Origin: Prostheceraeus crozeri
Taxonomy: Eukaryota > Platyhelminthes > Polycladida > Euryleptidae
Direction: 5' to 3'
Assembly: GCA_907163375.1 (NCBI GenBank)
Contig: CAJQUW010007511.1
Coordinates: forward strand, 96,018-160,017
Length of the DNA stretch: 64,000 nt
Positions 22,607 through 35,081 of the stretch are shown here, one piece after another. Made by a program: the position numbers and the translations under genes. Position 1 is the stretch's first letter; every line of letters begins with the position of its first letter. Under the pieces are notes generated by a model. The model was not told where the DNA came from, searched no databases, and was given only the letters and a program-made list of their open reading frames with translations.

Positions 22607-23824
22607 TCAATCCACATTTCCATTTTGAAGGACTGCAAATTGAAATGATTGTGTTGTTCCAGTGCGATTTTTAAACATCCAAACTCCAATACCAAAAGAC
22701 ACAATAATCATCACTGCTGCTACTCCGATGATGATTGGCACAATATTCGTTGCAGGGCTTTCAATTTGCAGGAATATGCTGATGGTAGCCTTTCCACCAT
22801 CATTGACAGCACTGCAATTCCATTCTCCAGTATGAGCGGCGTTTGCATTCAGGATGGTCAGTTGATATTTAAATGTGGTTCCTGCTGTTTGAGAGATAAG
22901 GAACGACGTGGAGTCATTTTTGATTCTGACACCATCCTTCCACCAAGACATTGCGCCAATGGGATCTGAGAAGACATGGCACACAAGAGTGACATTGTCT
23001 CCAGCCTTTGCGGTGATGCTTGAATCGTTGGCTGTGACTTGTGGAGTGCATTGAAAGTCTTCAGGTTTAAGATCGGTGATTCGTTTGCTTTTAAGGCGAA
23101 TTGGATAAGTACATTCTGCAGGATGGTTTTTAGATATTTCATGTTGAATTAACCAGACATGCAACCATCGAAGTCGACAGTCACAGCTCCACGGATTGTT
23201 TTTGATGTCAATTACTCTCAATATCGTCATCGTGTTCAAATCATGTGCCATCTCTGGAAGTGTCGTGAGGCTGTTACCTTTCAAATGTAGGCCTATTATA
23301 TGCTTTAAACCAGAAAATGAATGTTGATACAATTTCAAGCCTCCGATTGTACTATCAACATTGATGCTATGAAGGTTCATCAAATTCCTGAACCAATGAT
23401 TCGGAATTGCTCCAAGAGGATTTCTATCGAGATATAAATCCCGAAGACTTGGAATTGATGGGAAGGCATTTGCATTTAATCCTTTGCCAATCGTCAAGCG
23501 GTTCGAAGTGAGATAGAGACTCGTCAGATTTCTAAGTGGCTTGAAAGCTCCTGAACTGACTGCCTGAAGTCCATTGTTACGGAGATCAAGTGTCCACAAG
23601 TCTGACGTTTCCCAAGTTGTAAATGAGTCGTTTGATAATTTTCGTATTTTATTGCGAAACAAAGAAAGACCTCTCACTATCCCCCATCGGTTGCTTGGTA
23701 TATCTTTCATGTTTTTACCGTGACAAAATACAGCCTTGCGAAATCGTATGCAGCCTCGAACACTAGCAAGTGTTCCTGCAGACACAACAGCAATGAGAAA
23801 GAAGATCTCCATCAAGTGAAGCAT
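22607..23824 (-). CDS. LRR-Ig single-pass membrane receptor
   Basis: The 405-residue protein looks like a complete cell-surface adhesion or recognition receptor. Residues 1-24 form a signal peptide (hydrophobic IFFLIAVVSAG). A short Cys-containing N-cap (C25, C34) precedes six to seven leucine-rich repeats (about 48-210) with LxxLxLxxNxL spacing. An LRR C-terminal cap follows (NPWSCDC at 210-216, closing cysteines near 238 and 259). One Ig domain spans about 261-355 with C282, W294 or W295 and the GEWNC cysteine at 337. N-glycosylation sites include N278 and N304. A transmembrane helix (361-384) leads to a tail of about 20 residues with no known motif. The plan matches AMIGO, LINGO or Kekkon-like proteins and the large invertebrate LRRIG sets; I cannot assign an orthologue. 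The CDS is one exon, apparently with a 5'UTR intron. It is the only clear host gene in the window. Confidence 0.92.
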   Translation of the reverse strand: MLHLMEIFFLIAVVSAGTLASVRGCIRFRKAVFCHGKNMKDIPSNRWGIVRGLSLFRNKIRKLSNDSFTTWETSDLWTLDLRNNGLQAVSSGAFKPLRNLTSLYLTSNRLTIGKGLNANAFPSIPSLRDLYLDRNPLGAIPNHWFRNLMNLHSINVDSTIGGLKLYQHSFSGLKHIIGLHLKGNSLTTLPEMAHDLNTMTILRVIDIKNNPWSCDCRLRWLHVWLIQHEISKNHPAECTYPIRLKSKRITDLKPEDFQCTPQVTANDSSITAKAGDNVTLVCHVFSDPIGAMSWWKDGVRIKNDSTSFLISQTAGTTFKYQLTILNANAAHTGEWNCSAVNDGGKATISIFLQIESPATNIVPIIIGVAAVMIIVSFGIGVWMFKNRTGTTQSFQFAVLQNGNVD

Positions 23825-23892
23825 TTCCTCGAGAATTTCAAAGAATCGTCGCCGAAAGTGATGAAATGATCTGAAAATGAAAGAAAAGACAA
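23825..23892 (-). promoter_or_regulatory. 5'UTR exon start with splice acceptor
   Basis: On the gene's strand a pyrimidine-rich tract, tcttttctttcattttcag, ends in AG at 23872-23871, 46 bp upstream of the ATG. This is a good 3' splice site and implies a non-coding upstream exon. Codons upstream of the ATG do not extend the protein, so the Met at 23824 is the best start. Confidence 0.65.
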
Positions 23893-25015
23893 AAGTTAGT
23901 GACCAGAAATGAAAATTGGAAGCATTATTTGTATATCGTTTTATCTTCCAATCTTCATTGTAGTAGTAGACGATGGTGATATTATCTTTATTTCGGCAAG
24001 ACTTAACCCTCGTCCTGCGTCCCCCCTTGCGATTGTCTTAATATCTTTTAAACCAAGAAAGCCATTGCCACCAGATTTCTAGTACCTTGCTTTCTACGTA
24101 TAATGCAAGTTTTGACTGAAGGATAATATATTTGGTACAATACTTTTGGCTTGGATTCTCATAGCGATTAATAACCATCATTACATTAACCACCTTGACC
24201 TGATCTTAAGATTAGTGTATGGTTTATTAGTTTTTGGTGTTATTTTCCATTTCAAATAGTGATCTATTGGAAATTTGTTAAAAATGGCAGTTTTTGACAT
24301 TTGACCTTCACTTCAGCCTAGGGATGACTTTAGAAATAAAATTGATGCTGTTTTGTGAATCCCCTTTCAATGCCTATTCGATTGATGTATGGTTTGGAAA
24401 AATTGGTGCAATAGTTTGGGAGATCAGCAGGTGATCAGTTTGGGAGATCATTAGGAGGGGAATTCGACCACTCTGGGGAGTTGGCCGCGTTCGCAGACAC
24501 ACTAGTGTGAGGATTCAGAGGACTATTGACAAAAACGCATAAATGGAGATTTGATGAGGGACTAGAGCGGTCGAGCAAAGTGTGCACTGGCGTTGTCAAA
24601 ACAGAGGCACCTAAACGATGTCGGTTTACAGTGGAAGTCAATTAGACACCGTTCACCTGTTTCTATTGTTGATTAATGCAAGTTCTCCTTTTTATGAGAG
24701 CATTTTGATAAAATAGATTGCAATATATCTCCTTATGGAAAAGCTCAGTAAATTGAGTCTCCCGAAGATCTAGCAACATTGGCCAACATTGGTGTCTAGA
24801 TGATCGGCTCAAGTGGCCATCAACAAACCTCTATTGTCCATTCTTGATCCACTAACTTAAACAATGCGAAAAGTCGCATATCTATGGCAGTTTCTATTTC
24901 AGGTTCATTTTCTGCACCAATTGGTCTACAAGTTCTCTTTTCAGTTAGAATATAATTTGAAACTGATAATCTGGAATATCTATAAACGAGATGACAGTGA
25001 GGTGGTGCATATATA
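23893..25015. other. No gene seen upstream of the LRR-Ig gene
   Basis: Probably holds the first intron and promoter of the LRR-Ig gene, but I cannot identify a first exon or start site. Small ORFs near 24435-24641 and 24820-25041 have no domain. No repeat was recognised. Confidence 0.4.
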
Positions 25016-26312
25016 CGAGGGCTGTCCCAAAAATAATGCAATTTGTACTGTGAAAACTATGTTTCAAAAGAAAGAAAAGAAATCACTGTCTGAGTCCTTC
25101 AACATAATCTCCCTGTTGCTCAATACACTTCTGAAGTCTTTCACACCACTTCACGTAACAAGCTGCATACCATTCTTCACCATAGCTCTTCAGTCTCTGA
25201 TTTATGGCTCTTCCCAGGTCCTGAGGGCGCTCAAAGGATGTTCCTGCGAGGTCTTCCTTCAACCGGGGAAACACCCAGAAGTCAAGAGGTGCCAGATCGG
25301 GTGAATATGGAGGGTGGGGTGCAGTTCTAACCTCACTAGATTCCAAAAAGTCTTTCACTTTTGCGGCGGTATGACTGGATGCGTTGTCGTGGTGTAGCAC
25401 AAGCATCGGTCTCCTTCCAGCCACTTTCGAGTTCTCAGAAGGTCTCAACAGTTCTTCTTTGTCGGAGAGCAAAGGTTGTAAAATCTCTTCTCGGTAATAG
25501 GTTGCATTGACATGACCACCATCAGATAACATTTTGATAAGCAATGGCCCATTTCTGCTGATGAAGATTGTGACCATTCGCTTCTTTGACGGGAAAGACT
25601 GCCTCTCAACTTGTGGCCTGTCTTCGTCGTCGAACAGCCAGACCATGTTTTGCCGTTTGTTGGCGCCTTGGTGAAACATGAACCGACTTTCATCGCCAGT
25701 GATCACGAAGTTCTGACGTCTATTCAAAATGTCCAGCATCATGCGTGCACAGTCAACCCTTCGTTCTTTCTCTTCACTTTTCAAAATGTGTGGCATCCAT
25801 CTTGAGCACAGTTTCTTCATGTGCAATTGTTCTGTCACAATGCGATGGACTGAGGATCTTGACAGGTTAAGGCTGTCTTCCATCTCACAAACAGTTAACC
25901 GCCTGTCGGTTCTGAGAAGATTTTCAACACGCGCGGCATTGTCTGCATCTGTCGAAGATCGAGGGCGTCCTCGAATTTTTCAAAGATAAAAAAAGAACGT
26001 TTGAATTGTTCAAAGATAGCAGTTGGACTCTCTCCATATTGGAAACGCATCCAAACGTAAAATCGCAAATTTTCTTGAGAAAATTCCATGGCAGTGATCA
26101 ACTTCGGCGAGACACAAATACAAGTAATTAGAGAAGAAATCTATGTTACCTTTGAGAGCGTATCCGTTAACAAAATTCAACACTCATTCATGATCAACAC
26201 TCTCTATTTGTTCATTACGAATCAATAATCCCAATCAACAGCATAGATATCTCTACTCGCTGCCACAGCCGTGCACACAATCACAATTGCATCACATTTG
26301 AGACAGCCCTCG
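25016..26312 (-). mobile_element. mariner transposon, inactivated
   Basis: Ends CGAGGGCTGTCCCAAA (25016) and the inverted CGAGGGCTGTCTCAAA (right end, 26312) are flanked by TA at 25014-25015 and 26313-26314. The 1297-bp length is standard for mariner. One transposase relic fills the middle on the minus strand. TIR copies differ at few positions near the ends, so the age is moderate. Confidence 0.92.
25083..26101 (-). pseudogene. mariner transposase, DD34D, broken in the DNA-binding part
   Basis: The long frame (25083-25883, 266 residues from its first Met) carries the catalytic part: D64 in VITGDES, D166 in HHDNASSH and D201 in SPDLAPLDFW, with 34 residues between the last two, the mariner signature. 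WMPHILKSEEKERRVD matches the family's WVPH block. The N-terminal helix-turn-helix (FSQENLRFYVWMRFQYGESP) lies at 25895-26101 in another frame. Between them the hallmark FRWHxRFKxG linker is missing, so there was an internal deletion plus frame change near 25960-26010. The protein should not bind its TIRs normally. The motif GRPRSSTDAD and the second helix region continue in the long frame. Confidence 0.9.
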
Positions 26313-28476
26313 TACATTGAAATCAAAAAATCAGAAATCCGAAGGGCATGAAAATATGAAAATGCACGAAGGAAGCAAAAAGGTAGTGAAAGATCATAAG
26401 TGAGTGACAGTATTTACAAAGATAGGATGAAAGGAGTGATCATGAAAGCGAGCCTCCAAACCCCGATCTTGAGCCATAACACGAACCGAGAGCCTCGACC
26501 CCCGACCATCAGCCGGAACCCGAACCATGACCCAGCAAACCGTCTCGTGGCTAATCATCAGCATGTGGATAGCGGAAGGTAGCGGCCTGATAATTCGCTT
26601 TAATTTTTATTTCCGTCTCAAATATCAGCATTTCACTTCATAAATTGCTCATTGCAGGATTGCATGAATAAAAAGAGTGCATTTTAAAAGAAGCGTCAAA
26701 CTGGCAACTGCTAGCTGAAGTGGAGAGGCAGCGGCAAGTCGCTAAACAAATGTTGGATGATAATTCCCCACGAAAATGACGTAAATCGTCGTATGGCTGA
26801 TCAGTGGCGTACAATACATGCAGAAAACAAAAACTCATAGAGTAAGTAGGAAGCATACTTTGACATTCATGCTTGCGCCGCAGGAAGAGATGCAGCAGAT
26901 TGATCAAGAATATTATCATTATTTCCAATGAAGTCATGACCTGATGGATTGCTTTGCGCTTCCAATTATTACAATTTCAAAAATTATGTCAAATGTATGA
27001 CAAATTGCACAAGTAGTTCATCAGCACTTTAAATTGATCGGATATTCAGGACATTCACAGTAGTCGGCAATATTTCATCATACAAGAATAATCTTATCAG
27101 ATGTCGTAGCCAATTTTAAACGGTTAAGAGAAAGTGTAATAGGTTAACCGATCTTAGCCCTGGATCAAAGTTTTGTGGTTTTGTGTGCGAGCAACCTCGG
27201 CCAATCATTTACTGAAAATAATTTAATTTGTTTAAGTAACAATTTGGTTTCGGTTGACATGTTGCGCAGCTGATGTATTTTCTATTCGCAATGCGTTTGA
27301 AACAGCAGCACGCAAGTTTTGACTTTATTGGAAGCGTCTAATAAGACAACTTTGATTATATTATTGAAGGATTCTATGGGTGTGAATAATACTGAGGGTG
27401 AGTTATTGGGTAGAGCAAATTAAATATTGAATCCACTGCGTGATCGTGTAAAATGAAAGCTCACTTGAAAAGTCGGTCTGGCGTGACTGGTGGATAACTC
27501 AAGTGAATATTTGTTCGATGCATTAAGAGCTTTCAGGGAATAACTCACATGAGGATGACATTTGATGTTTATTACTGTTTTCAAATGAGTCCAAGGAGTT
27601 GTGCCGGTAATGAAATACATACACATACAGTGGATATCTTAAATATCTCATGAGGAATGATTTTCGTTGAGCTAAATTATTTCCACATCACCATGAAACG
27701 CATCATAGTTGGCGTGTAGTTTACAGATTTAAGTGATGTGCAGCCACCCCAGTTTTCAGTTGCTCAGATAAGCTAAGTTAACAGAGAGAATTGAACTCGG
27801 TTGGTTTTGCATTTTGTGCAGATTAATCATCACAGGTGCATCAATCACTGAAAATCTTTCAGATCGATATTGATCAACAAGTTTCGTGTGACTTTTGATC
27901 AGCCATCATAATGAATGAGTTTTTAAGTAATATATTTGATTTCTGCGGAAACTTAATCATCTGTGTTTCATGAACATTTCTTTCAAGGCTACTTGTATCG
28001 GAGTATAATGCCCCACTCCGGTGTTTTGGCAGTGATCATGTACGTACATTAAGCCATGCCTACCCGAGCCCTGCTTCGCTACCTATGTAAAGGAGTAGCG
28101 AAGTGGGAATTTCTTGTGGTTATTTAGCGTTTTATCGGTGGTGCATCGCTGCATTTTCAGCAGGAATTAAAATGCTGGCGGCAATTAGTCCGGCTAGCAA
28201 AACGCTGGAAAACGAACTAACGGCAAACATCGACCACGACCCCAACCACGAGCCCCGACCACAAGACCCTGAAATGAAGACGTCCAGACAGCAAATAAGT
28301 CTAATAACGAGTTGTGGCCAGCATGGCTACAGCATTGATCAATCGCAATCCTTCTGTTTCTAATCCACAACGTTATGCATGTATACACATTTTGACCCAT
28401 AAATGCACACCGTCTTTCTTTAGGACGGTTCCTAACACCGATCATTTGACAGGTTGTCACTTGTTTCAAAGTCTCA
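26313..28476. other. No gene seen
   Basis: AT-rich sequence with two short C-rich islands (about 26455-26570 and 28200-28290), both rich in CCCCGACC and GAACC phrases and possibly related. A small inverted repeat (gcttcgctac and gtagcgaag) lies near 28074-28110. ORFs are short and without domains. Confidence 0.4.
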
Positions 28477-30475
28477 TTTTCATTTAGTTGAATGATTTAT
28501 ACCCAAATTGAATATTTTCATCGATCTACTCACATCATGCTCTCCTCAAGTAACAAATCATTTCATTTGAACACCTTTGACTTTCAAAGCTGAAAAATGG
28601 CTTCATGTAAAAGAAAAAAGTAAGCGTTTATAATTTTTAATTACCTGCGATTGACTTTTTAGAATATTGTTAAAAAGATATTTTTGTATCAAACTAAATA
28701 AAAGATAAATCAATTGAGTTGGAATATATACAATAATATCACAAAATCGTATTTAGGCAGTTGAAAAAATAGTTAATTAGCAATAAATAAATAAATTATT
28801 ACTGCAAAGAAAACCTCTTAATACCAACCCAAATTACGAGTATCTTAATATTAAAAAAAGTTATTAATAATGCACAAGACTGGAATTGTCTGCTTACCTG
28901 ACAAGGGTCTGAAGTCCTAATGACTTGATAATTCAAGCAGAATCTTTAATAAACGTTATTATGTAATTGTGACTAGAGGTACAATTAGTTGAATGATTTA
29001 TACCCAAATTGAATATTTTCATCGATCTACTCACATCATGCTCTCCTCAAGTAACAAATCATTTCATTTGAACACCTTTGACTTTCAAAGCTGAAAAATG
29101 GCTTCATGTAAAAGAAAAAAGTAAGCGTTTATAATTTTTAATAACCTGCGATTGACTTTTTAGAATATTGTTAAAAAGATATTTTTGTATCAAACTAAAT
29201 AAAAGATAAATCCATTGAGTTGGAATATATACAATAATATCACAAAATCGTATTTAGGCAGTTGAAAAAAATAGTTAATTAGCAATAAATAAATAAATTA
29301 TTACTGCAAAGAAAACCTCTTAATACCAACCCAAATTACGAGTATCTTAATATTAAAAAAGTTATTAATAATTCACAAGACTGGAATTGTCTGCTTACCT
29401 GACAAGGGTCTGAAGTCCTAATGACTTGATAATTCAAGCAGAATCTTTAATAAACGTTATTATGTAATTGTGACTAGAGGTACAATTAGTTGAATGATTT
29501 ATACCCAAATTGAATATTTTCATCAATCTACTCACATCATGCTCTCTTCAAGTAACAAATCATTTCATTTGAACACCTTTGACTTTCAAAGCTGAAAAAT
29601 AGCTTCATGTAAAAGAAAAAAGTATGCGTTTATAATCACCTGCGATTGACTTTTTAGAATATTGTTAAAAAGATATTTTTGTATCAAACTAAATAAAAGA
29701 TAAATCCATTGAGTTGGAATATATACAATAATATCACAAAATCGTATTTAGGCAGTTGAAAAAAATAGTTAATTAGCAATAAATAAATAAATTATTACTG
29801 CAAAGAAAACCTCTTAATACCAACCCAAATTACGAGTATTTTAATATTAAAAAAGTTATTAATAATTCACAAGACGGGAATTGTCTGCTTACCTGACAAG
29901 GGTCTGAAGTCCTAATGACTTGATAATTCAAGCAGAATCTTTAATAAACGTTATTATGTAATTGTGACTAGAGGTACAATTAGTTGAATGATTTATACCC
30001 AAATTGAATATTTTCATCAATCTACTCACATCATGCTCTCTTCAAGTAACAAATCATTTCATTTGAACACCTTTGACTTTCAAAGCTGAAAAATGGCTTC
30101 ATGTAAAAGAAAAAAGTAAGCGTTTATAATTTTTAATAACCTGCGATTGACTTTTTAGAATATTGTTAAAAAGATATTTTTGTATCAAACTAAATAAAAG
30201 ATAAATCCATTGAGTTGGAATATATACAATAATATCACAAAATCGTATTTAGGCAGTTGAAAAAAATAGTTAATTAGCCATAAATAAATAAATTATTACT
30301 GCAAAGAAAACCTCTTAATACCAACCCAAATTACGAGTATCTTAATATTAAAAAAGTTATTAATAATTCACAAGACTGGAATTGTCTGCTTACCTGACAA
30401 GGGTCTGAAGTCCTAATGACTTGATAATTCAAGCAGAATCTTTAATAAACGTTATTATGTAATTGTGACTAGAGG
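28477..30475. repeat. Four tandem copies of a ~500-bp AT-rich unit
   Basis: The phrase 'ttagttgaatgatttatacc' recurs at about 28484, 28985, 29486 and 29980, spacing 501, 501 and 494 bp. Copies are nearly identical; the third has a short deletion and distinctive variants (gaaaaatagcttc, aagtatgcg). The array ends at 'gactagagg', followed by the tail of the permuted PLE. The same unit plus that tail recurs at 37711-38770 and, cut short, at 56320-56653, so it may be a tandem-repeated 3' part of that element. Confidence 0.92.
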
Positions 30476-31860
30476 GATAATTCGAGGCGCTATCCTAAAC
30501 TTTAATCTAAACATCGTGATGACACTTAAGCCTTTCCCATCTGGACCCTATCAGCGTCACGTAACGTTTATCTATATATAATCATAACAAAAGGGAGATT
30601 AAACTGAACATGTGAAACATCTGTAGTTGTCTCAAATAACTTAGTTTTAAGTTAGACGTTAAACCCCTAGATGAAGATTAAATTTATTAAAGCTTACAAA
30701 TGAATAAAATATGATAAAAATGAAATAAAATGATATGAAAATTAAATTCAAGAAATGAAATGATGAACTCTTAAATGAAATAAATATTAAAGTGAAGCGT
30801 TAAAAAAAGGAGTATAAATGATAGAAAACATTTTTTGTGACTTTTAAGATTTATAATAGTTTTTTGGAATGTTTTTTGAAAGAATTTAAGTCATTAAAAG
30901 GACTGATTATCCATTCCCCGTGGGTAGCTGAGGTCATCAGCAGGTAACTCGGACAGGATTCGCGTTTCGGCCCCTCAACCTGAACGCTCAAACCCATCCG
31001 AGCGGGGCCCTTCACATAGAGAGCAGCCTCGACCACACTTTAAAAATTCCTTGTTCGGCAGTGTTCATAGAAAAGAAAATGAGGAGATTCAGGAAGAACA
31101 CAGATCAAATAGCTGTCGTGCAGCAAATAGCCCAAACTTGTGCAGTAAGGAGCTATGCTTATGAAGTGCTTTTTCTGTTTCTAGTCGTAATAATTTCTTG
31201 TCATAACCTCTTGATTCTAGAATGTGCAAGGCTTTAGTCGTTTAATTAATGAAATCTTTAATGTGTGAGCATTTTCTACCATACCGTATTACTTGCCCTG
31301 CGAACACACGAATCCCTAATTTGTAAGGCATGTTGTTATCAGGAAATGTCAACAGGGTTACTGGAAAATCAAAATCATCGATTTTATGATATACCGAGGT
31401 CTCAATCATATGCTCTCCAATTTTAAGTTTTACATCTAAATAATCCACTTGTTTGTTATCATAGCCACTTCTGCTGGCTTCAAGACTTTTTGGGTAAATA
31501 TCTAAAATTAAGTTATCAAAATGACTATAGTTTATGTTACACAAATCATCTATATACCTAGTCGTATTAGATAAAATTTTTGCCAGTCCGAACTTTTTAC
31601 TACCCATTAGTGCTTGCATGTACTGAAATTCACAATGCGCTAAGAATGAATCTGCTAGCAATGGTCTGCAACTACCACCCATCGGAATACCACTAGTCTG
31701 CTGAAAGGTGAAGTCTGCGAACGTAACGAAGACTTCATCTAATATGAAAGCAATAGCCTCCTTGAACTTATTTTTCGTAAAATTATTATAACCACCGTAT
31801 TTTTTCGCTGCTAGGAAACTTTTGTCTTGGCCTGCGCACAGATATTTGCGGTTCGTGTCA
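30476..31860 (-). pseudogene. Permuted PLE, 3' portion with RT C-terminal half (D1 copy)
   Basis: Read on the minus strand from 31860, the frame enters reverse-transcriptase core motifs: FTFQQTSGIPMGG, then LLADSFLAHCEF, RYIDDL (catalytic box), YLDVKL and SVYHKIDDFDF, then the thumb-like GIRVFAGQVIRYGRK. Coding similarity runs to about 31088 with an in-frame stop. The remaining 600 bp look like 3' tail. The PLE's N-terminal half lies far away at 51827-53740 because a large element sits between. This copy is a duplicate of 38771-40155. Confidence 0.8.
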
Positions 31861-31919
31861 GTAGTAATCCCGTGGCAAAATCAATGACATTGCGGTGCAG
31901 TGATGAGTCATCATGCTGA

Positions 31920-33175
31920 CTCAGCCCCCCTTCTGGAAGGAAGGAAGAGAGTTTGCCAAGGATGCGATGGAAGGATGGGTCCGAGAGGAAGAAACAGGTC
32001 CCTACCCCCCCTCTGGAAGGAAGGAAGAGAGTTTGCCAAGGATGCGATGGAAGGATGGGTCCGAGAGGAAGAAACAGGTCCCTACCCCCCCCCTCTGGAA
32101 GGAAGGAGTTTTCCAGCAAGGATTAGGAAGGGAGAAGGGGTGGAATGTGGGAAGGATAGAGTGAGGAAAGGGTGGGTGTTGGTGGTTTTGGGATGAGAAA
32201 AGTTGGAATTCGGCATGAAGGAGTGTTCGGATGTGAAAGTGGAGTTTAGATTTGGAATCTACGTGAAATGTTGGATGGGGAAGGAAGGCAGGATGAGTTT
32301 TCCTGAGAGGCAAGGGGTGGAGCGATAGAGTTGGAAAAGGGCGGGTGTTGGTGGTATTGGGATGAGAAAAGTCCATTTTTCGTCATGAAGGAGACCTCGG
32401 ATGGGAAAATGGAGGCCAGATTCGAAATCTACGTGAAATTTTGGGTTAGGAAGGATGTTTCCAGCGACATCGGAGAGAAAAAGTTCTGACCACCCCCTCT
32501 CATGTCAAATTTCCAACTTTGGTGTTAGAGATCGTAGAAAGTCGTGCAATAGCTGATTTGAAAGCTAAAAGTGAGAAAAATGCAGTGGAAAGCTCGGTTT
32601 GGCCCTATTTTCCTGGGTTGAGGGAGGAAAATGACAGGAAAACGTCAGAGTTGGAAAAGTCAGGTGTTGGATGTTTTGGGATGAGGAAAGTCGTTTTTCG
32701 ACATGAACGAGGTCTCGGATGGGAAAATGGAGTGCAAATTCGGACGTTTTGGCCAATGTTGGGTCTAGGAACTTCTTTCTAGCTCAATCGAAGAGAAAAA
32801 GTTCTGATCACCCCCCTCCTGCCAAACTTCCAACTTTGGTGTTAGAGATCGTAGAAAGTCGTGCAATAGCTGATTTGAAAGCTAAAAGTGAGAAAAATGC
32901 AGTGGAAAGCTCGGTTTGGCCCTATTTTCCTGGGTTGAGGGAGGAAAATGACAGGAAATCGTCAGAGTTGGAAAAGTTAGGTGTTGGATGTTTTGGGATG
33001 AGAAAAGTCGTTTTTCGACATGAAGGAGATCTCGGATCGGAAAATGGAGTGGAAATTCGGACGTCTTGGCCAATGTTGGGTCTAGGAACTCCTTTCTAGC
33101 TGAATCGGAGAGAAAAAGTTCTGACCCCCCCCCTCTCCTGTCAAACTTCAAACTTTGGTTGTAGGGATCGCACAA
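31920..33175. repeat. Purine-rich subrepeats of the left arm (D1)
   Basis: Two and a half units of about 80 bp (ctctggaaggaaggaagaga ... cctacccccc) lead into related units of about 165-190 bp and then about 317 bp, the latter starting near 32513 and 32830 with 'tttggtgttagagatcgtag'. All share 'gggatgaggaaagtc' and 'cggatgggaaaatggag', so they are variants of one motif. The plus strand is strongly G/A-biased. ORFs of 60-126 residues repeat because the DNA repeats; a 317-bp period shifts frame each time. Confidence 0.85.
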
Positions 33176-33447
33176 AGTCGTGCAATAGCTCGTTTGAAAG
33201 CTGGGAGCGAGGCAAATTCAGTGGAAGACACGGCTTGTTCCTATCTGCCTTCGTTTAGAGGTGAGACGTCATTGAAAATTTGGGACATTGGCGAAAATCG
33301 ACAGAGTTAGAATTTGTACGAAAATCGCTCTAGCGAGTGACCAGATTTGGAATCAGCGTGCCATTCAGCATCTAGAGGGTGAGTTTCAAGTCAATCGGAG
33401 CACCAGAACCGGAGATAGACGGGTTTAAAGTTTTTAGATGATGGATA

Positions 33448-33510
33448 TTACGTCATCAGCTGATCGTCACAAACTATATAAGTGGAAACTCTGCTTGTGG
33501 ACATCAGTTC
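33448..33510 (+). promoter_or_regulatory. TATA plus initiator core promoter (D1)
   Basis: TTACGTCATCAG (33448, an ATF/CREB-type site) is followed by CTATATAAG (TATA from 33475) and ATCAGTTCT (initiator TCAGT from 33504). TATA-to-start spacing is about 30 bp. It points toward the ORF pair at 35620-36337, about 2.1 kb away. Conserved in all three arms. Confidence 0.55.
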
Positions 33511-35081
33511 TCCTCCCGACTGGGTTGGGGTAGGTGAACTCCGGAGCTCTGATGAAAGAATTGGAAATCTGAAAAACCAGGTTTCTGTAAGAAACCGACT
33601 TAGAAAATTTCATTGCTGAACTCAGCTAAGGCGTCAGACTTAGAGGTTCGCCAGGAGATGGCCTTCGTCTCCAGGCCATAAAAGACTCCAAAACTTTAAA
33701 GACTTGTAACTTTGCTTCTACAAGTCCGTTTGACTTGATTCAAAAAAGGTTCGGTCGCTATTGACCTGCCCTAAGTGATAGACTAGTTATAAAATTTCAT
33801 AAGTAGTGCTAAAAAGTTGAAAAATTTAAATTCACTAGTTTTGGAGGTATTCTGGGGTTTTCGGCCCTGCTGAAGTCAATGAAAGGATTTTTAATGATGT
33901 CTGAGCCAGTCTTACCATGAAACAAGCAGCTTTTCACTGAAAGCGAGCAAGACGGAGAGTTTTGCTGTAGTATTCCACTGACAGGGTGTTCCCTCGGGAC
34001 GGCGGACGATGCCGTAGTGATAAGTGTGGCAAGGGAGTGTGTCATATTTTAGACCGAAACCGCTGGTGCAACTCATGTCTCATGTTGGGCATTTGACACA
34101 GTTCTCAACGTAGCGCTTTGAACGCCAATCGGTTGAGTCTTAACTATCTTGTCATGGGTGGCCTCTAAACATTTCCATTTCAAGACGCTGGTGAATCACG
34201 GCTTGCTATCAAGCTGATCAAAGCAATGACTTGCTTCCTCTTACCAACTCCACCGGTTTTCATGTCTGGCGATCAAGTCATGGACGGTGCAAGTCACGGA
34301 GATTTTCGGTGTCATACTTCCTGTGGGTGGGCGTTCTTTCGAGACAGCGGTGAAGTCCGTAGCGATGAGTGCTGCACGGGACGTGGGCAATGGTAATCCT
34401 TGTGAAACCTCTCTGCGTCATGTTTCAAGTGGTTGCCTTTCGTCTCAACGTTGTACTCTGACCACCAGGGCGACATTTAGCTATCTGCCACAGGTTACCT
34501 CATAAAATCTCCATTGCACCTGTCCCCGACAGTTGGCCAACCATGGGAGAATGAACCATCATGTTACCATCAATGTAAGCGTCAGTGTAGTCAACTAGTT
34601 TTACTGTGACGCACGTTTGTGAAAATAAAGTTTGATCATTGAAGTTGTATGAGTGACCGAACTCACCACAGCACTAGAAAGTTTTATCGAAAAGGTTTTA
34701 CTGCACAGTGTAGATTGTCTAGTAACTTACTTTCACAGTGTTAGAAAGTTTTATTGGAGACAGTTGCCAAATGTTCCCTTATTAGAAAATTCAAACTTCA
34801 TGACTGTTAGATTAGCTTCATCAGGTTTACTAAAAGCAGTTTTCTACTGCAGTGAGACTGAGAGTTTAGAATGTTATATGAAAACAGTGTTCACCACAGC
34901 GCTAGAAAGTTTTACTGCACTGTGTAGATTGTTTCACAGCGTTAAAAGGTCTTATAGTAAGCCTTGAATGTTTTATAAAACCAGGTAAAGTCTTGTCACA
35001 AACGTTGAGTGTGTGAGAGCTAGTTCCATGACATTGAATCGCGTGGGTCGTAAAAGTCCATGATCCAAGGCTAGGCTCCTC

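Noticed and set aside
30920-30950. CTGATGA on the minus strand in the PLE tail as a hammerhead
   Set aside because: No GAAA follows at the right distance and stems I and III do not pair.
32519-33099. 87-126-aa ORFs in the purine-rich subrepeats, repeated in all arms
   Set aside because: They recur because the 317-bp DNA unit recurs; the period is not a multiple of three, frames shift between units, and both strands show similar ORFs.
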